From Collinsella sp. WCA1-178-WT-3 (M1) (GTDB lineage Bacteria > Actinomycetota > Coriobacteriia > Coriobacteriales > Coriobacteriaceae), in contig NZ_VUME01000005.1 in NCBI RefSeq assembly GCF_009696325.1, positions 98,201 through 162,200 of the forward strand: DNA of 64,000 bases. Reading direction: 5' to 3'. Positions 16,621 to 25,996 of the stretch are shown in pieces. Both the position numbers and the translations under genes were made by a program. The notes under the pieces were generated by a model. The model was not told the DNA's origin and searched no databases. It worked only from the letters and a program-made list of their open reading frames with translations. Positions within the stretch are counted from its first letter, which is position 1. Every line of letters begins with the position of its first letter.

Positions 16621-17970
16621 ATGGATACTCCGTTGGGTTCCGTACTCTATATCACGCTTGGCTGCGCCAAGAACGAGGTCGATACCGACCGCATGCGTTC
16701 GCTGCTGACCGCTGCGGGCTACGAGGAGGCATTCGATCCTCAGGATGCCGATATCGCCATTGTCAATACGTGCTCGTTTCTTACCTCGGCGACGTCTGAG
16801 AGCATCGAGACCACGCTCGAGCTCGCTAACGAGGTGCAGGACGGCGTTCGCTCCTGCCCCATTGTCATGTGCGGTTGCGTGCCGTCTCGTTACGGCGACG
16901 ACCTGCCCGACGAGCTGCCCGAGGTCGCGGCATTTGTGAAGGCCGATGAGGAAGACGGTATCGTCTCTGTCATCGATGGCGTTCTTGGTGTGGAGCGTGA
17001 AATCGCTGCCTATATCCCGCAGGTCAAGCGTACCGTCGAGGGCGCTGTCGCCTACGTCAAGATCTCCGATGGCTGCAATCGTTTTTGCAGCTTCTGCATG
17101 ATTCCCTACATTCGCGGTCGCTATCATTCGCGCAATGCCGAAAGCATTATCTCCGAGGTGCGCGACCTGGTTGCCGGAGGTGTGCGCGAGATCGTGCTGA
17201 TCGGCCAGGACACGGGCATTTGGGGCACCGACTTTGCCGATGAGGACGCCGCTGAGGCCTCACCGCGCAATCTGGCGCAGCTGCTGCGCGCCGTCGCCGA
17301 GGCTGTGCGCCCGCACAACGTCTGGGTTCGCGTGCTCTATCTGCAGCCCGAGGGTATGACCGACGAGCTTATCGAGACGATTCGCGATACGCCCGAGGTG
17401 TTGCCCTATATCGATATCCCCGTGCAGCACTGCGACGCGCGCATCCTCAAGGCCATGCGTCGCTCCGGTTCGCGTCAGGAGCTCGAGGAACTGTTCCGCG
17501 ATCTTCGTGATCGTATCCCCGGCATCGTGATTCGCTCCACTGCCATGGTCGGCTTTCCGACCGAGACCGACGACGAGTTCCGTGATCTTATCGACTTTAT
17601 GGACACCGTCGGCTTTGACTATACGAGCGTCTTTGCCTACTCGCGTGAGGAGGGCAGCCTGGCCGCCAATATGGAGGGCCAGGTCGATGAGGAGGTCAAG
17701 CTCGAGCGCGCCCAGGAGGCCATGGATCTGGCCGAGTCGCTGGGTTTTGCCGCCACGGCAGCCCATGTGGGCGAGCGCGCCCAGGTAATCGTCGACGGTA
17801 TCGAGGAGACCGAGGACGGCGCCGAGCTGATCGGTCATGCCTGGTTCCAGGCGCCCGATTCCGATGGCGCGGTGCATCTGGACGCCAGCGAGGCGTCCGT
17901 GGGCGATATTTTGACCGTCGAGTTTACCGATAGCTTCTGCTATGAGCTTATCGGCCATGTTGTGGAGTAG
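16621..17970 (+). CDS. rimO: Ribosomal protein uS12 methylthiotransferase RimO
   Basis: A 449-residue radical SAM methylthiotransferase that modifies an aspartate of S12. It has the N-terminal MTTase domain (TLGCAKNEVDTD), the radical SAM cluster CNRFCSFC around residue 152, and a C-terminal TRAM domain. The GCAKN motif and MIPYIRGRYHSR are typical of RimO rather than MiaB or MtaB. The start has GAAAGGA upstream. pgsA begins 9 nt after it. Confidence 0.94.
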   Translation: MDTPLGSVLYITLGCAKNEVDTDRMRSLLTAAGYEEAFDPQDADIAIVNTCSFLTSATSESIETTLELANEVQDGVRSCPIVMCGCVPSRYGDDLPDELPEVAAFVKADEEDGIVSVIDGVLGVEREIAAYIPQVKRTVEGAVAYVKISDGCNRFCSFCMIPYIRGRYHSRNAESIISEVRDLVAGGVREIVLIGQDTGIWGTDFADEDAAEASPRNLAQLLRAVAEAVRPHNVWVRVLYLQPEGMTDELIETIRDTPEVLPYIDIPVQHCDARILKAMRRSGSRQELEELFRDLRDRIPGIVIRSTAMVGFPTETDDEFRDLIDFMDTVGFDYTSVFAYSREEGSLAANMEGQVDEEVKLERAQEAMDLAESLGFAATAAHVGERAQVIVDGIEETEDGAELIGHAWFQAPDSDGAVHLDASEASVGDILTVEFTDSFCYELIGHVVE

Positions 17971-17979
17971 GAGAGCGTC

Positions 17980-18618
17980 GTGGCAAACGAGAGCAATAAG
18001 GAACTGACGAGCGTTTGGACGCCCGCCAACATCGTGACGTGCGTTCGCATCGTCTTTATTCCGGTGTTCATGATCGTCTCGGCTCTGTCTCACGCGAGCG
18101 TTGCCGGTACGGACTGGAGCACCTTTGACGGCCCGCTCGCCGCCGCTGCCTTCATTCTGTATGTGATCCTGTCGTGCACCGATAAGGTCGACGGCTATCT
18201 GGCGCGCTCACGCAACGAGATCACCGATTTCGGCAAGTTCTTGGACCCCATCGCCGACAAGTTGCTGGTGTTCTCGGCCTTGCTGCTGTTCTTGGATTTT
18301 GGCGCGGTGACCGTGTGGTCCGTGTTCATTATCCTGTTCCGCGAGCTGTTGGTGAGCGCACTTCGCATGGTCGCGAGTGCTGCCGGTGTGGTCGTTGCCG
18401 CCGATAAGCTCGGCAAGTACAAGACGGCGACCACGATGGTCTCCATCTGTGGCTATCTGTGCGTCTTTGCGATGGCCGGTCTTCAGCTGGGGCCGGCGTC
18501 GCTGCTGCTCGGTGTCTATTCGGTGTCGCGCTTCCTGTACGTCATCGCTGTCATTTTGACCATTATCTCGGGTGCCCAGTACTTCTGGAACTGCCGTAAG
18601 ATCGTCTTTTCGGTCTAG
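17980..18618 (+). CDS. pgsA: CDP-diacylglycerol-glycerol-3-phosphate 3-phosphatidyltransferase
   Basis: A 212-residue CDP-alcohol phosphatidyltransferase with several TM helices, making phosphatidylglycerophosphate. The signature D-G-x2-A-R-x8-G-x3-D-x3-D reads KVDGYLARSRNEITDFGKFLDPIAD with Lys-Val before the DG pair. The GTG start at 17980 has GGAGAG upstream. A second family member lies at 38979-39683, so one of the two may use another alcohol. Confidence 0.9.
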   Translation: MANESNKELTSVWTPANIVTCVRIVFIPVFMIVSALSHASVAGTDWSTFDGPLAAAAFILYVILSCTDKVDGYLARSRNEITDFGKFLDPIADKLLVFSALLLFLDFGAVTVWSVFIILFRELLVSALRMVASAAGVVVAADKLGKYKTATTMVSICGYLCVFAMAGLQLGPASLLLGVYSVSRFLYVIAVILTIISGAQYFWNCRKIVFSV

Positions 18619-18624
18619 GTCCTG

Positions 18625-19161
18625 GTGGGTATGACGGAGTCTTATTTGCACATCGCCGCAAACAACGAGGAGCTGGCGCGCGATATTGTCGAGCGCGCGA
18701 GTGCCCGTGGCGTGACGGTGTCGACGGCGGAGTCGCTGACGGCGGGCATGATCGCCTCGACGATTGCCGATATCCCGGGTGCCTCGGCGGTGCTTCGTGG
18801 CGGTGCGGTGACCTACTGCGATGAGATCAAACATCGCGTGCTCGGCGTCGAGCAGGAAACGCTCGATCGGTTTAGCGCCGTGTCGCATCAGACGGCGCGT
18901 GAGATGGCCGCGGGCTCGTTGGACCTCTATCAGAGCGATGTCGCCGTGAGCGCAACGGGCTACGCTGGGCCCGGCGGCGGTACCGAGCAAGACCCCGCCG
19001 GCACGTTCTATATCGGCTGGGCGTATCGCGCGGCCGATGGGAAAGCGACGGTCGTTGAGTCTGCGCGCTGTCACTACGAGGGTGATCGGTCGTGCGTCCG
19101 TGCCTATGCGGTCGCTGAGGCTTTGGAACGCATTGTCCGCGTGCTCAATTCCATGGAATAG
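18625..19161 (+). CDS. cinA: CinA C-terminal-domain protein (nicotinamide-nucleotide amidase family)
   Basis: A 178-residue stand-alone CinA C-terminal domain. It has the family motifs TAESLTAGMIA (as STAESLTAG), GAVTYCDEIKHRVLGV and ATGYAGPGGG. Homologs deamidate nicotinamide mononucleotide. The N-terminal competence/damage domain is absent. The start is either GTG 18625 or ATG 18631, and ribosome-site spacing does not decide. It is upstream of recA, as in many Gram-positives, but separated by a terminator and promoter. Confidence 0.88.
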   Translation: MGMTESYLHIAANNEELARDIVERASARGVTVSTAESLTAGMIASTIADIPGASAVLRGGAVTYCDEIKHRVLGVEQETLDRFSAVSHQTAREMAAGSLDLYQSDVAVSATGYAGPGGGTEQDPAGTFYIGWAYRAADGKATVVESARCHYEGDRSCVRAYAVAEALERIVRVLNSME

Positions 19162-19170
19162 ACGTGTTTT

Positions 19171-19190
19171 AAGGGGCCTTAGGGCCCCTT
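19171..19190. terminator. Short hairpin after cinA
   Basis: AAGGGGCC-TTAG-GGCCCCTT is a perfect 8-bp stem 9 nt after the cinA stop, but only AATT follows, so termination strength is uncertain. Confidence 0.5.
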
Positions 19191-19290
19191 AATTGTGGAG
19201 ATAGGGACCTTTGGCAAGGAATGCGCTTGCGCAGGCACATGTCTTTAATTTGTACAAGCACTCGTATTTGCGATTGGCATGGTCAAGCGT

Positions 19291-19320
19291 TTGGTCGGTG
19301 ATTGGTCGGCGTTTGGTCGG
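19291..19320 (+). repeat. Three TTGGTCGG direct repeats with 11-bp period upstream of recA
   Basis: TTGGTCGG occurs at 19291, 19302 and 19313, one helical turn apart. A fourth partial TGGTC is at 19280. They sit ~40-70 bp upstream of the recA -35 box, a typical activator position. The binding protein is unknown. Confidence 0.6.
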
Positions 19321-19359
19321 GTTTTGGAATGGACGGGTGCATATGATGAACCTGAACGG

Positions 19360-19388
19360 TTGACCACGAACAGCCGTTCGTTTATCAT
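19360..19388 (+). promoter_or_regulatory. recA promoter with LexA (SOS) box in the spacer
   Basis: The -35 TTGACC (19360-19365) and -10 TATCAT (19383-19388) are separated by 17 bp. The spacer holds CGAACAGCCGTTCG (19367-19380), a perfect actinobacterial/Bacillus-type SOS box (GAAC-N4-GTTC). LexA bound here would exclude RNA polymerase. Confidence 0.9.
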
Positions 19389-19418
19389 CGATTCAGGTTG
19401 TTAAGAGGAGGGCTATTC

Positions 19419-20567
19419 ATGGCCAAGAATTCAGGTCCCGTACGTACCGTTCATACGCGCACGACGGGTAAAGAGCGCGACGAGATGATCGCCACTACCA
19501 AGGCCGAGATCGAGAAGAAGTTCGGCCAGGGTTCTATTATGAGGTATGGCGACGGCGGTCCCGAGCTCGAGGTCGAGGCTATTCCGACGGGCTCTCTGGC
19601 GCTCGATGCCGCCTTGGGTATCGGCGGCGTGCCGCGCGGCCGTATCGTTGAGATTTATGGCCCCGAGTCCTCCGGTAAGACAACGCTTTCGCTCGAGATT
19701 CTTGCAGAGGCGCAGGCCATGGGCGGTGTCGTGGCTTTTATCGACGCTGAGCATGCGCTTGATCCCACCTACGCCGCGCGCATCGGCGTCGATATCGACG
19801 AGGTGCTGATTTCCCAGCCCGATACGGGCGAACAGGCGCTCGAGATCGTTGACATGCTTGTGCGTTCCGGTGCCATCGACGCCATCGTCGTCGACTCTGT
19901 TGCCGCTTTGACTCCGCGTGCCGAAATCGAGGGCGAGATCGGTGACACGACGGTGGGTCTGCAGGCTCGCTTGATGAGTCAGGCGCTCCGCAAGCTCGCC
20001 GGCTCGCTTGCCAAGTCCAACACAACCTGCATCTTCATTAACCAATTGCGCGAGAAGATCGGCGTCATGTTCGGCAACCCCGAGACCACCACAGGTGGCC
20101 GCGCACTCAAGTTCTTCTCTTCCGTGCGTATCGATATTCGCAAAATCGATACCATCAAGCTCAAGGACGAGGTTATCGGCAATCGCGTACGTGCCAAGGT
20201 CGTTAAGAACAAGGTGGCTGCTCCGTTCCGCTCGGCCGAATTTGACATCATGTATGGCACCGGCATTTCTAAAGAGGGCTCGATTCTGGATATGGCTGTC
20301 GAGTGCGGCATATGCAAAAAGATGGGGTCTTGGTTTGCCTATGGTGAGGACAAACTCGGCAACGGTCGCGAGGCCGCTAAGACGTTCCTGCGCGAGCATC
20401 CCGATTGCGCCGACGAGATCGAGCACAAGGTTCGCCTTGCCTGCGGTCTTGAGTATGACGATGATGCCCCCTCCGAGGTTGAGTTGACCGATCAGCCCGC
20501 CCCCGAGGAGTTTGACGAGCTGTATGCCATCGATGGCTCCGCGATGCTCGACGATGACGACGAGTAA
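19419..20567 (+). CDS. recA: Recombinase RecA
   Basis: A 382-residue strand-exchange protein and co-protease for LexA. Walker A GPESSGKT is near residue 80. The L2-loop region and the conserved [22 protein letters not shown] are intact, and the C-terminus is acidic. ATG at 19419 has AGAGGAGGG 7-8 nt upstream. It is followed by recX 11 nt later, so both should be SOS-induced. Confidence 0.97.
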   Translation: MAKNSGPVRTVHTRTTGKERDEMIATTKAEIEKKFGQGSIMRYGDGGPELEVEAIPTGSLALDAALGIGGVPRGRIVEIYGPESSGKTTLSLEILAEAQAMGGVVAFIDAEHALDPTYAARIGVDIDEVLISQPDTGEQALEIVDMLVRSGAIDAIVVDSVAALTPRAEIEGEIGDTTVGLQARLMSQALRKLAGSLAKSNTTCIFINQLREKIGVMFGNPETTTGGRALKFFSSVRIDIRKIDTIKLKDEVIGNRVRAKVVKNKVAAPFRSAEFDIMYGTGISKEGSILDMAVECGICKKMGSWFAYGEDKLGNGREAAKTFLREHPDCADEIEHKVRLACGLEYDDDAPSEVELTDQPAPEEFDELYAIDGSAMLDDDDE

Positions 20568-20578
20568 CGGATGCCGAC

Positions 20579-21271
20579 ATGTCGTATACGGTGACCGAGG
20601 CTAGGGTCGTTTTTCCGGATAAGAAGACGGCCTCCTCGTTCTCGAGCGGTTATGCGTCTAAAAAGCCCTGTGCACATATCGATTGCGATCTGGAGGGCGG
20701 TTTTGAACGGTCCATTTGGATTCCCGTGCGTGTGGCACGTGTGTACGTTCAGAACCGTCTCGATCTTCCCTGCGACTGGGATGACTTTCGCGAGGCGGTG
20801 CAGCTTATCGAATGCAAATGTGCGCTCACCATGGTGACCGAGATGCTTTCACGTCGCGATCATGCTACAGGCGAGGTGCGCGATAAGTTGGCGCGCTATG
20901 GCTTTCGTCAGCCCGCGATCGACTTTGCCGTCAATCGTGCCATCGAGTATCGTTTTTTAGATGAGAACCGCTTTTGCTCGTACTTTATCGAGGAGCGTAA
21001 GCGTCGTGGTTGGGGACAGCGCAAAATCGAGACTGAACTCAAGCGTCGCCATGTTGCACTTGATGAGATTCCAGGGTATCCCGAGGCTTATTTTGCCGAG
21101 GATGACGACTTGGCTCGCGCATCGGCTTTGCTCGCTAAGCGTCGCGTTCCCGAGGCACGTGCATTCGAAAAGCTCGTCAGATTTTTGATGGGCAAGGGCT
21201 TTTCCTATCACATTGCCGCCGATGCCGTTAAGGCGCGCCTCGATGCCTTAAGCGAGAAATGCGACGTTTAA
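20579..21271 (+). CDS. recX: Regulatory protein RecX
   Basis: A 230-residue RecX with tandem three-helix repeats (ALTMVTEMLSRRDHATGEVRD; FCSYFIEERKRRGWGQRKIE). It modulates RecA filament growth. An N-terminal ~75-residue extension precedes the helical repeats, making it longer than average. The conserved position after recA and the short 11-nt gap support co-transcription. Confidence 0.85.
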   Translation: MSYTVTEARVVFPDKKTASSFSSGYASKKPCAHIDCDLEGGFERSIWIPVRVARVYVQNRLDLPCDWDDFREAVQLIECKCALTMVTEMLSRRDHATGEVRDKLARYGFRQPAIDFAVNRAIEYRFLDENRFCSYFIEERKRRGWGQRKIETELKRRHVALDEIPGYPEAYFAEDDDLARASALLAKRRVPEARAFEKLVRFLMGKGFSYHIAADAVKARLDALSEKCDV

Positions 21272-21333
21272 GCATGCGCACGTTACGCTCCTGCCGTTCA
21301 CCGCTCGATAGGCGCCGTGCTGGGTGCGTTAAT

Positions 21334-21362
21334 TTGACAGTTGTTGCGGTTCAACGTAGGAT
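21334..21362 (+). promoter_or_regulatory. Promoter of rny
   Basis: TTGACA (21334-21339), a 17-bp spacer and TAGGAT (21357-21362) precede a ~160-nt leader to the rny ATG at 21529. Confidence 0.7.
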
Positions 21363-21468
21363 AATTACTGTCATTTGCATTGTGATATGTGCTCATCTGC
21401 GATGAGTTTGTTTATATGTTTATCTGTATCCGACCCGCATAAGCTGCGCCCATATTACTCAAATGTCG

Positions 21469-21495
21469 CGAGCCGTTCGTATGGACGGTTCGCTT
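21469..21495 (+). promoter_or_regulatory. Hairpin in the rny leader (possible attenuator)
   Basis: GCGAGCCGT..ACGGTTCGC with a short loop is followed by TTTG, inside the leader ~35 nt before the rny start. It could be a weak attenuator or an RNase target. Confidence 0.4.
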
Positions 21496-21528
21496 TGTTG
21501 TGTAACGAATCCATAAAAAGGAGTGAGC

Positions 21529-23082
21529 ATGCCGCCTATCATTGCAGCGCTCGTTGGCATTGTTTTGGGTGCCATCGTCGCCATTGCCTACATGCGCACC
21601 GCCAAGCAGGGTAGTCTTCACGAGGCCGAAGAAAAGATTCAGTCGGCACACGCGCAGGCAGAGTCCCTGATCGGTGATGCTAAACGTCAGGCCGAGACCC
21701 TCAAAAAAGAGGCTCTGCTCGAGGCTAAGGAAGAGATCATCAAGAACAAACAGGCCGCCGAGGCCGAGGACAAGCAGCGTAAGAGCGAGATTCGCGCGCT
21801 CGAAAATCGCGTGATGCAGCGCGAGGAATCGCTCGACCGACGCAACGATGCGCTCGACAAGCGCGAGCATCAGCTGTCCAGCCAGGCCGGTCAGGTCGAG
21901 AAGCGCTCTCGCGAACTTGAGGAGCTTTGCGCCAAGCAGACCTCCGAGCTCGAGCGTATTGCCGACCTTACGCGCGAGGATGCTCACAAGGAGCTGCTCG
22001 ACAAGGTCCGCGGCGAGGTTACCCATGAGGCGGCCACCATCATCCGTGAGTCCGAGCAACAGGTCCGCGCCGAGTGCCACAAGACCGCTCAGGAGATTCT
22101 CTCCCTGGCGATCCAGCGCTGTGCCGCCGACCATACCGCCGAGGTCACCGTCACGTCCGTTCATATTCCCTCCGATGACCTTAAGGGCCGCATCATCGGT
22201 CGCGAGGGTCGTAACATCCGTACTTTCGAGCAGGTTTCCGGCGTCAACCTTGTGATCGACGACACCCCCGAGACTGTCGTGCTTTCGAGCTTTGATCCGG
22301 TCCGTCGTGAGACGGCCCGCGTGGCGCTCGAGAACCTCATTGCCGACGGTCGTATTCACCCCGCCCGCATCGAGGAGATGTACCACAAGGCCGCTGACTT
22401 GGTTCAGCAGCGTGTGCTCGAAGCCGGCGAGCAGGCCGCCTTCGATACCGGTATCCACGACCTGCATCCCGAGATCGTCAAAACCCTGGGCGCTCTGCGC
22501 TACCGCACCTCGTTTGGTCAGAACGTGCTACAGCACTCGCTTGAGGTCTCCGACCTGTGTGGCATCATGGCCTCCGAGCTTGGTCTGGATGTTGTGACCG
22601 CCAAGCGCGCGGGTCTTCTGCATGACCTGGGCAAGGCCATCGACCACGACGTTGAGGGTCCGCATGCTGTGATTGGCGCCGAGCTTGCCCGCCGTTATGG
22701 CGAGAAGCCCGTTATCGTCCACGCAATCGAGGCCCATCATGCCGATGTCGACCCCAACACGGTGCTCGACGTTCTGGTCCAGGCTGCCGATGCTGTTTCC
22801 GCTTCTCGTCCCGGCGCCCGTCGCGAGTCGGCCGAGAGCTACATCAAGCGCCTTGAGAAGCTCGAGGAGATTGCCAACTCTCATGACGGCGTCGAGCGTA
22901 CCTATGCTATGCAGGCCGGTCGCGAGGTCCATGTCATGGTTCAGCCGGACAAGATTTCCGATGCCCAGTCCACGGTGCTTGCGCACGATATCGCCCATCA
23001 GATCGAGGAAGAGATGGAGTATCCCGGTCAGGTGCGCGTTGTCGTGATTCGCGAGAGCCGTGCCGTCGATATCGCTAAATAA
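21529..23082 (+). CDS. rny: Ribonuclease Y
   Basis: A 517-residue membrane-anchored endoribonuclease that initiates mRNA decay. It has an N-terminal TM helix, a long coiled coil (about 30-200), a KH domain ([15 protein letters not shown]) and an HD domain with the metal motif [11 protein letters not shown] preferred ATG 21529 over GTG 21523 because AAAAGGAG is 6 nt upstream. The genome thus has both RNase J and RNase Y, plus PNPase, in one 14-kb stretch. Confidence 0.95.
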   Translation: MPPIIAALVGIVLGAIVAIAYMRTAKQGSLHEAEEKIQSAHAQAESLIGDAKRQAETLKKEALLEAKEEIIKNKQAAEAEDKQRKSEIRALENRVMQREESLDRRNDALDKREHQLSSQAGQVEKRSRELEELCAKQTSELERIADLTREDAHKELLDKVRGEVTHEAATIIRESEQQVRAECHKTAQEILSLAIQRCAADHTAEVTVTSVHIPSDDLKGRIIGREGRNIRTFEQVSGVNLVIDDTPETVVLSSFDPVRRETARVALENLIADGRIHPARIEEMYHKAADLVQQRVLEAGEQAAFDTGIHDLHPEIVKTLGALRYRTSFGQNVLQHSLEVSDLCGIMASELGLDVVTAKRAGLLHDLGKAIDHDVEGPHAVIGAELARRYGEKPVIVHAIEAHHADVDPNTVLDVLVQAADAVSASRPGARRESAESYIKRLEKLEEIANSHDGVERTYAMQAGREVHVMVQPDKISDAQSTVLAHDIAHQIEEEMEYPGQVRVVVIRESRAVDIAK

Positions 23083-23083
23083 C

Positions 23084-24169
23084 ATGAACGACGCGAACGA
23101 GCTCATCTCATTTATCGCGTCGATGTCGGGGGAGGGCAACCTTCGCGTCGAGGAAAACCTTGGCGAGGGGTATGTCCGCCTCCGCGTTTCGGAGGCCGAG
23201 CGCCGTCAGGCCAAGCATGACATTCAGCATGTAGAGGACATTGTCATCGAGATGCTGCGTAATGCTCGCGATGCCGGAGCCGATAAGGTCTATCTAGCCA
23301 CGACCAAGGAGGAGGGTGTTCGTACCCTCCTCTTCCTGGATAACGGTTCGGGTGTGCCGCAGGATATGCAGGAGCGTATCTTCGATGCCCGTGTCACCTC
23401 CAAGCTCGAGAGCATGAAGATGGACCGTTGGGGTGTTCACGGTCGTGGTATGGCGCTGTTCTCTATCAAGCAGAACACCGATGAGGCACGCGTTGTTACG
23501 TCGGGCGTCGATTTGGGCTCAGCGTTTAAGGTGTGCGTTGATACCGATCGCTTAGGCGAGCGCGCCGACCAGTCGAGCTGGCCTCAGGCGGTTAAAGACG
23601 AAGACGGCCGCTATGTATGCGCTCGCGGTCCTCACAACATCATTCGCGCAGCCTGCGAGTTTGCCCTTGAGGAGCTGCGCGACTGCGACGTGTATCTGGG
23701 CTCTCCGTCCGAGATCGCTGCGACCCTGTACGCCCAGGCTTCCAGTCGTCTCGATACGTCACGCCTGCTCTTTATCGATGACGAGTGTGAGCTTCCGGTT
23801 ATCGATCGTTTAGGTCTCGCTTCGGATGCCGAGGATTTTATCCGGATTTGCTCCGGGCTGGGTCTCGAGATGTCCGAGCGTACTGCCCACCGTATTCTGT
23901 CAGGACAGATTAAGCCCGTTCGCGGTGTGTGCGCGCGTCTGCTGCGCGAGCGCGATTCCACCTCGCAATTGCCGGCTCCAGTCGATCTTGCCAAGGACCG
24001 TCGAGGCCTCCGCATTGCCAAGGATGACATGGCGCAGTTTTCGCGTGCTGTTGAGCGCGACTTCAATGACCTCGCCGCCCGGTATTACCTCAATCTGTGC
24101 GGCGACCCTAAGATTCGCGTTTCACGTGATCGCATCACCGTGACGTTCGATCTTGCCAAAGAGGAGTAG
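23084..24169 (+). CDS. GHKL (HATPase_c) ATP-binding protein of unknown role
   Basis: A 361-residue protein with an N-terminal histidine-kinase-like ATPase fold. The N box is VIEMLRNARDAGADKV, G1 is DNGSGVP and G2 is VHGRGMALFS. It lacks a histidine phosphoacceptor domain, TM helices or a receiver. The C-terminal half is unrecognised. ATG at 23084 is 1 nt after the rny stop, and spoVS follows. The conserved-looking position between rny and spoVS suggests a linked function. It could be a MutL/Hsp90-type switch rather than a kinase. Confidence 0.7.
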   Translation: MNDANELISFIASMSGEGNLRVEENLGEGYVRLRVSEAERRQAKHDIQHVEDIVIEMLRNARDAGADKVYLATTKEEGVRTLLFLDNGSGVPQDMQERIFDARVTSKLESMKMDRWGVHGRGMALFSIKQNTDEARVVTSGVDLGSAFKVCVDTDRLGERADQSSWPQAVKDEDGRYVCARGPHNIIRAACEFALEELRDCDVYLGSPSEIAATLYAQASSRLDTSRLLFIDDECELPVIDRLGLASDAEDFIRICSGLGLEMSERTAHRILSGQIKPVRGVCARLLRERDSTSQLPAPVDLAKDRRGLRIAKDDMAQFSRAVERDFNDLAARYYLNLCGDPKIRVSRDRITVTFDLAKEE

Positions 24170-24243
24170 CATCTTTACCGAGTCCGCTCGGTACGATACA
24201 GTTATTGCAGTTAAAACGTACTTTTAAACGCAGGAGTTTCTTC

Positions 24244-24561
24244 ATGGATTGCCTGAAGGTATCAAGCAAATCATCGCCCGCGTCCGTTGCCGGCGCCATT
24301 GCCGGTATGGTCAAAGATGGCGTTCCCGTCAACATTCAGTGCGTCGGTGCCGGCGCCGTCAACCAGGCCATAAAGGCCGTTGCCATTGCGCGAGGTTTTT
24401 TGATTCCGACTGGCTTTGATGTCTCTTGTGCGCCGGTGTTCTCTGACATCCTCATTAACGGGGAGTCTCGCACGGCAATCCGTCTCTCTATCTACGTTCA
24501 CCAGATTAATCGGGCTGCTATGGACAATGTCGTCATGGACGACGTTAAGCCTGTTGCGTAA
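24244..24561 (+). CDS. spoVS: Stage V sporulation protein S (SpoVS) family
   Basis: A 105-residue Alba-like fold protein with the near-invariant family core (VAGAIAGMV, VNIQCVGAGAVNQAIKA). SpoVS homologs occur in many non-sporulating bacteria and may bind nucleic acids. No other sporulation gene is here and the host is not a spore former, so the name is only a family label. ATG 24244 follows AGGAG. Confidence 0.9.
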   Translation: MDCLKVSSKSSPASVAGAIAGMVKDGVPVNIQCVGAGAVNQAIKAVAIARGFLIPTGFDVSCAPVFSDILINGESRTAIRLSIYVHQINRAAMDNVVMDDVKPVA

Positions 24562-24625
24562 GCGAGTTTTCGCACGTTTGTAGCACCTTTGTGCCCCGTC
24601 GATATCATCGTTAGGATGTAAGCTC

Positions 24626-25996
24626 ATGGACCAGCGTTTCGTACGCGATATTCTTGCCGGTAAAACCTATTTTATCCGCACATTCGGCTGCCAGATGAAT
24701 CAGCACGACTCCGAGCGCGTGAGCGGTTTGCTCGATTCCTATGGCTGTCTTATGGCGCTCGATCCGGAGCATGCCGATATTGTCGTATTCATGACGTGCT
24801 GTGTGCGCGAGGCTGCCGATACGCGCCTGTACGGTCAGTGCAATTCCTGCAAGAGTCTTCCCCCTTCTCCTTCGGGCAAGCGTGTGGTCGCCGTGGGTGG
24901 CTGCATCGCTCAGCGCGATGGCGAGGGCCTGCTCACCAACGTCGATAACGTCAACGTTATTTTTGGTACGCATTCGATTGCGCACGTGGCGGAGCTTATC
25001 GCCGAGGCGTTTATGGATGGCAAGCGCCATATCCGCACGAATGAGCATGAAGATACGGACGCCATGAGTATGCCGTGGCATCGCGAGACGCAGTATCATG
25101 CATGGGTGCCCATTATGACGGGCTGCAACAACTTCTGCACGTACTGCATCGTGCCGTACGTCCGTGGTCGCGAGAAGAGCCGCGCCTTCGAGGAGATTGT
25201 CGACGAGGTGACGGGTCTGGTGCGTCAGGGTGTGCGCGAGATTACGCTGCTGGGACAAAATGTTAACTCCTACGGTCGCGATCTCTTTGGCAAGCCGCGC
25301 TTTGCAGACCTGCTGCGCGCCGTGGGTGATACGGGCGTCGAGCGCATCTTCTTTACTTCTTCGCACCCCAAGGATTTGCTTCCCGAGACCATCGATGCTA
25401 TGGCCGAGACACCTGCCGTTATGCCGCAGCTTCACCTAGCCGTTCAGTCGGGTTCCACGCGCATCCTTAAAGAGATGAATCGTCGGTACACGCGCGAGGA
25501 TTATCTGGGCCTGGTCGATCGCATTCGTAACCGTATGCCCGAAATTGCGCTTTCGACCGACATCATCGTGGGCTTCCCGGGCGAGACCGAGGAAGACTTT
25601 GAGCAGACGCTCTCGCTTGCCGAGACGGTGCGCTATGCCCAGGCCTACACGTTTATTTACTCCAAGCGCGCCGGTACCCCGGCAGCTGAGATCTATGATC
25701 CCACCCCGCATGAGGTTATCCTTGAGCGCTTTAACCGTCTGGTCAAGGTTATCGAGACGACGGCATACGAGTATAACCAGGGCGAGCTTCACACCGTGGT
25801 GCCTGCGCTTATTGAGGGCACGAGCAAGAAAAACGACGCTGTCCTTCTTGGTAAAAGTCCTAAGAACCAGACAGTGCATGCGCCGATTCCCGCTGGTTAT
25901 AGTATCGATCAGCTTATCGGCAAAATCGTCGACGTCGATGTGGATGTCGCCAAGACGTGGTATCTGTCTGGCTCCGTTGTGGGTGAGCCTCGCTAA
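24626..25996 (+). CDS. miaB: tRNA-2-methylthio-N6-dimethylallyladenosine synthase MiaB
   Basis: A 456-residue radical SAM methylthiotransferase converting i6A37 to ms2i6A37. It has TFGCQMN and TCCVREAAD in the MTTase domain, CNNFCTYC for the radical SAM cluster (about residue 166), and a C-terminal TRAM domain. It overlaps miaA by one base, coupling the two sequential steps of the same A37 modification. Confidence 0.95.
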   Translation: MDQRFVRDILAGKTYFIRTFGCQMNQHDSERVSGLLDSYGCLMALDPEHADIVVFMTCCVREAADTRLYGQCNSCKSLPPSPSGKRVVAVGGCIAQRDGEGLLTNVDNVNVIFGTHSIAHVAELIAEAFMDGKRHIRTNEHEDTDAMSMPWHRETQYHAWVPIMTGCNNFCTYCIVPYVRGREKSRAFEEIVDEVTGLVRQGVREITLLGQNVNSYGRDLFGKPRFADLLRAVGDTGVERIFFTSSHPKDLLPETIDAMAETPAVMPQLHLAVQSGSTRILKEMNRRYTREDYLGLVDRIRNRMPEIALSTDIIVGFPGETEEDFEQTLSLAETVRYAQAYTFIYSKRAGTPAAEIYDPTPHEVILERFNRLVKVIETTAYEYNQGELHTVVPALIEGTSKKNDAVLLGKSPKNQTVHAPIPAGYSIDQLIGKIVDVDVDVAKTWYLSGSVVGEPR

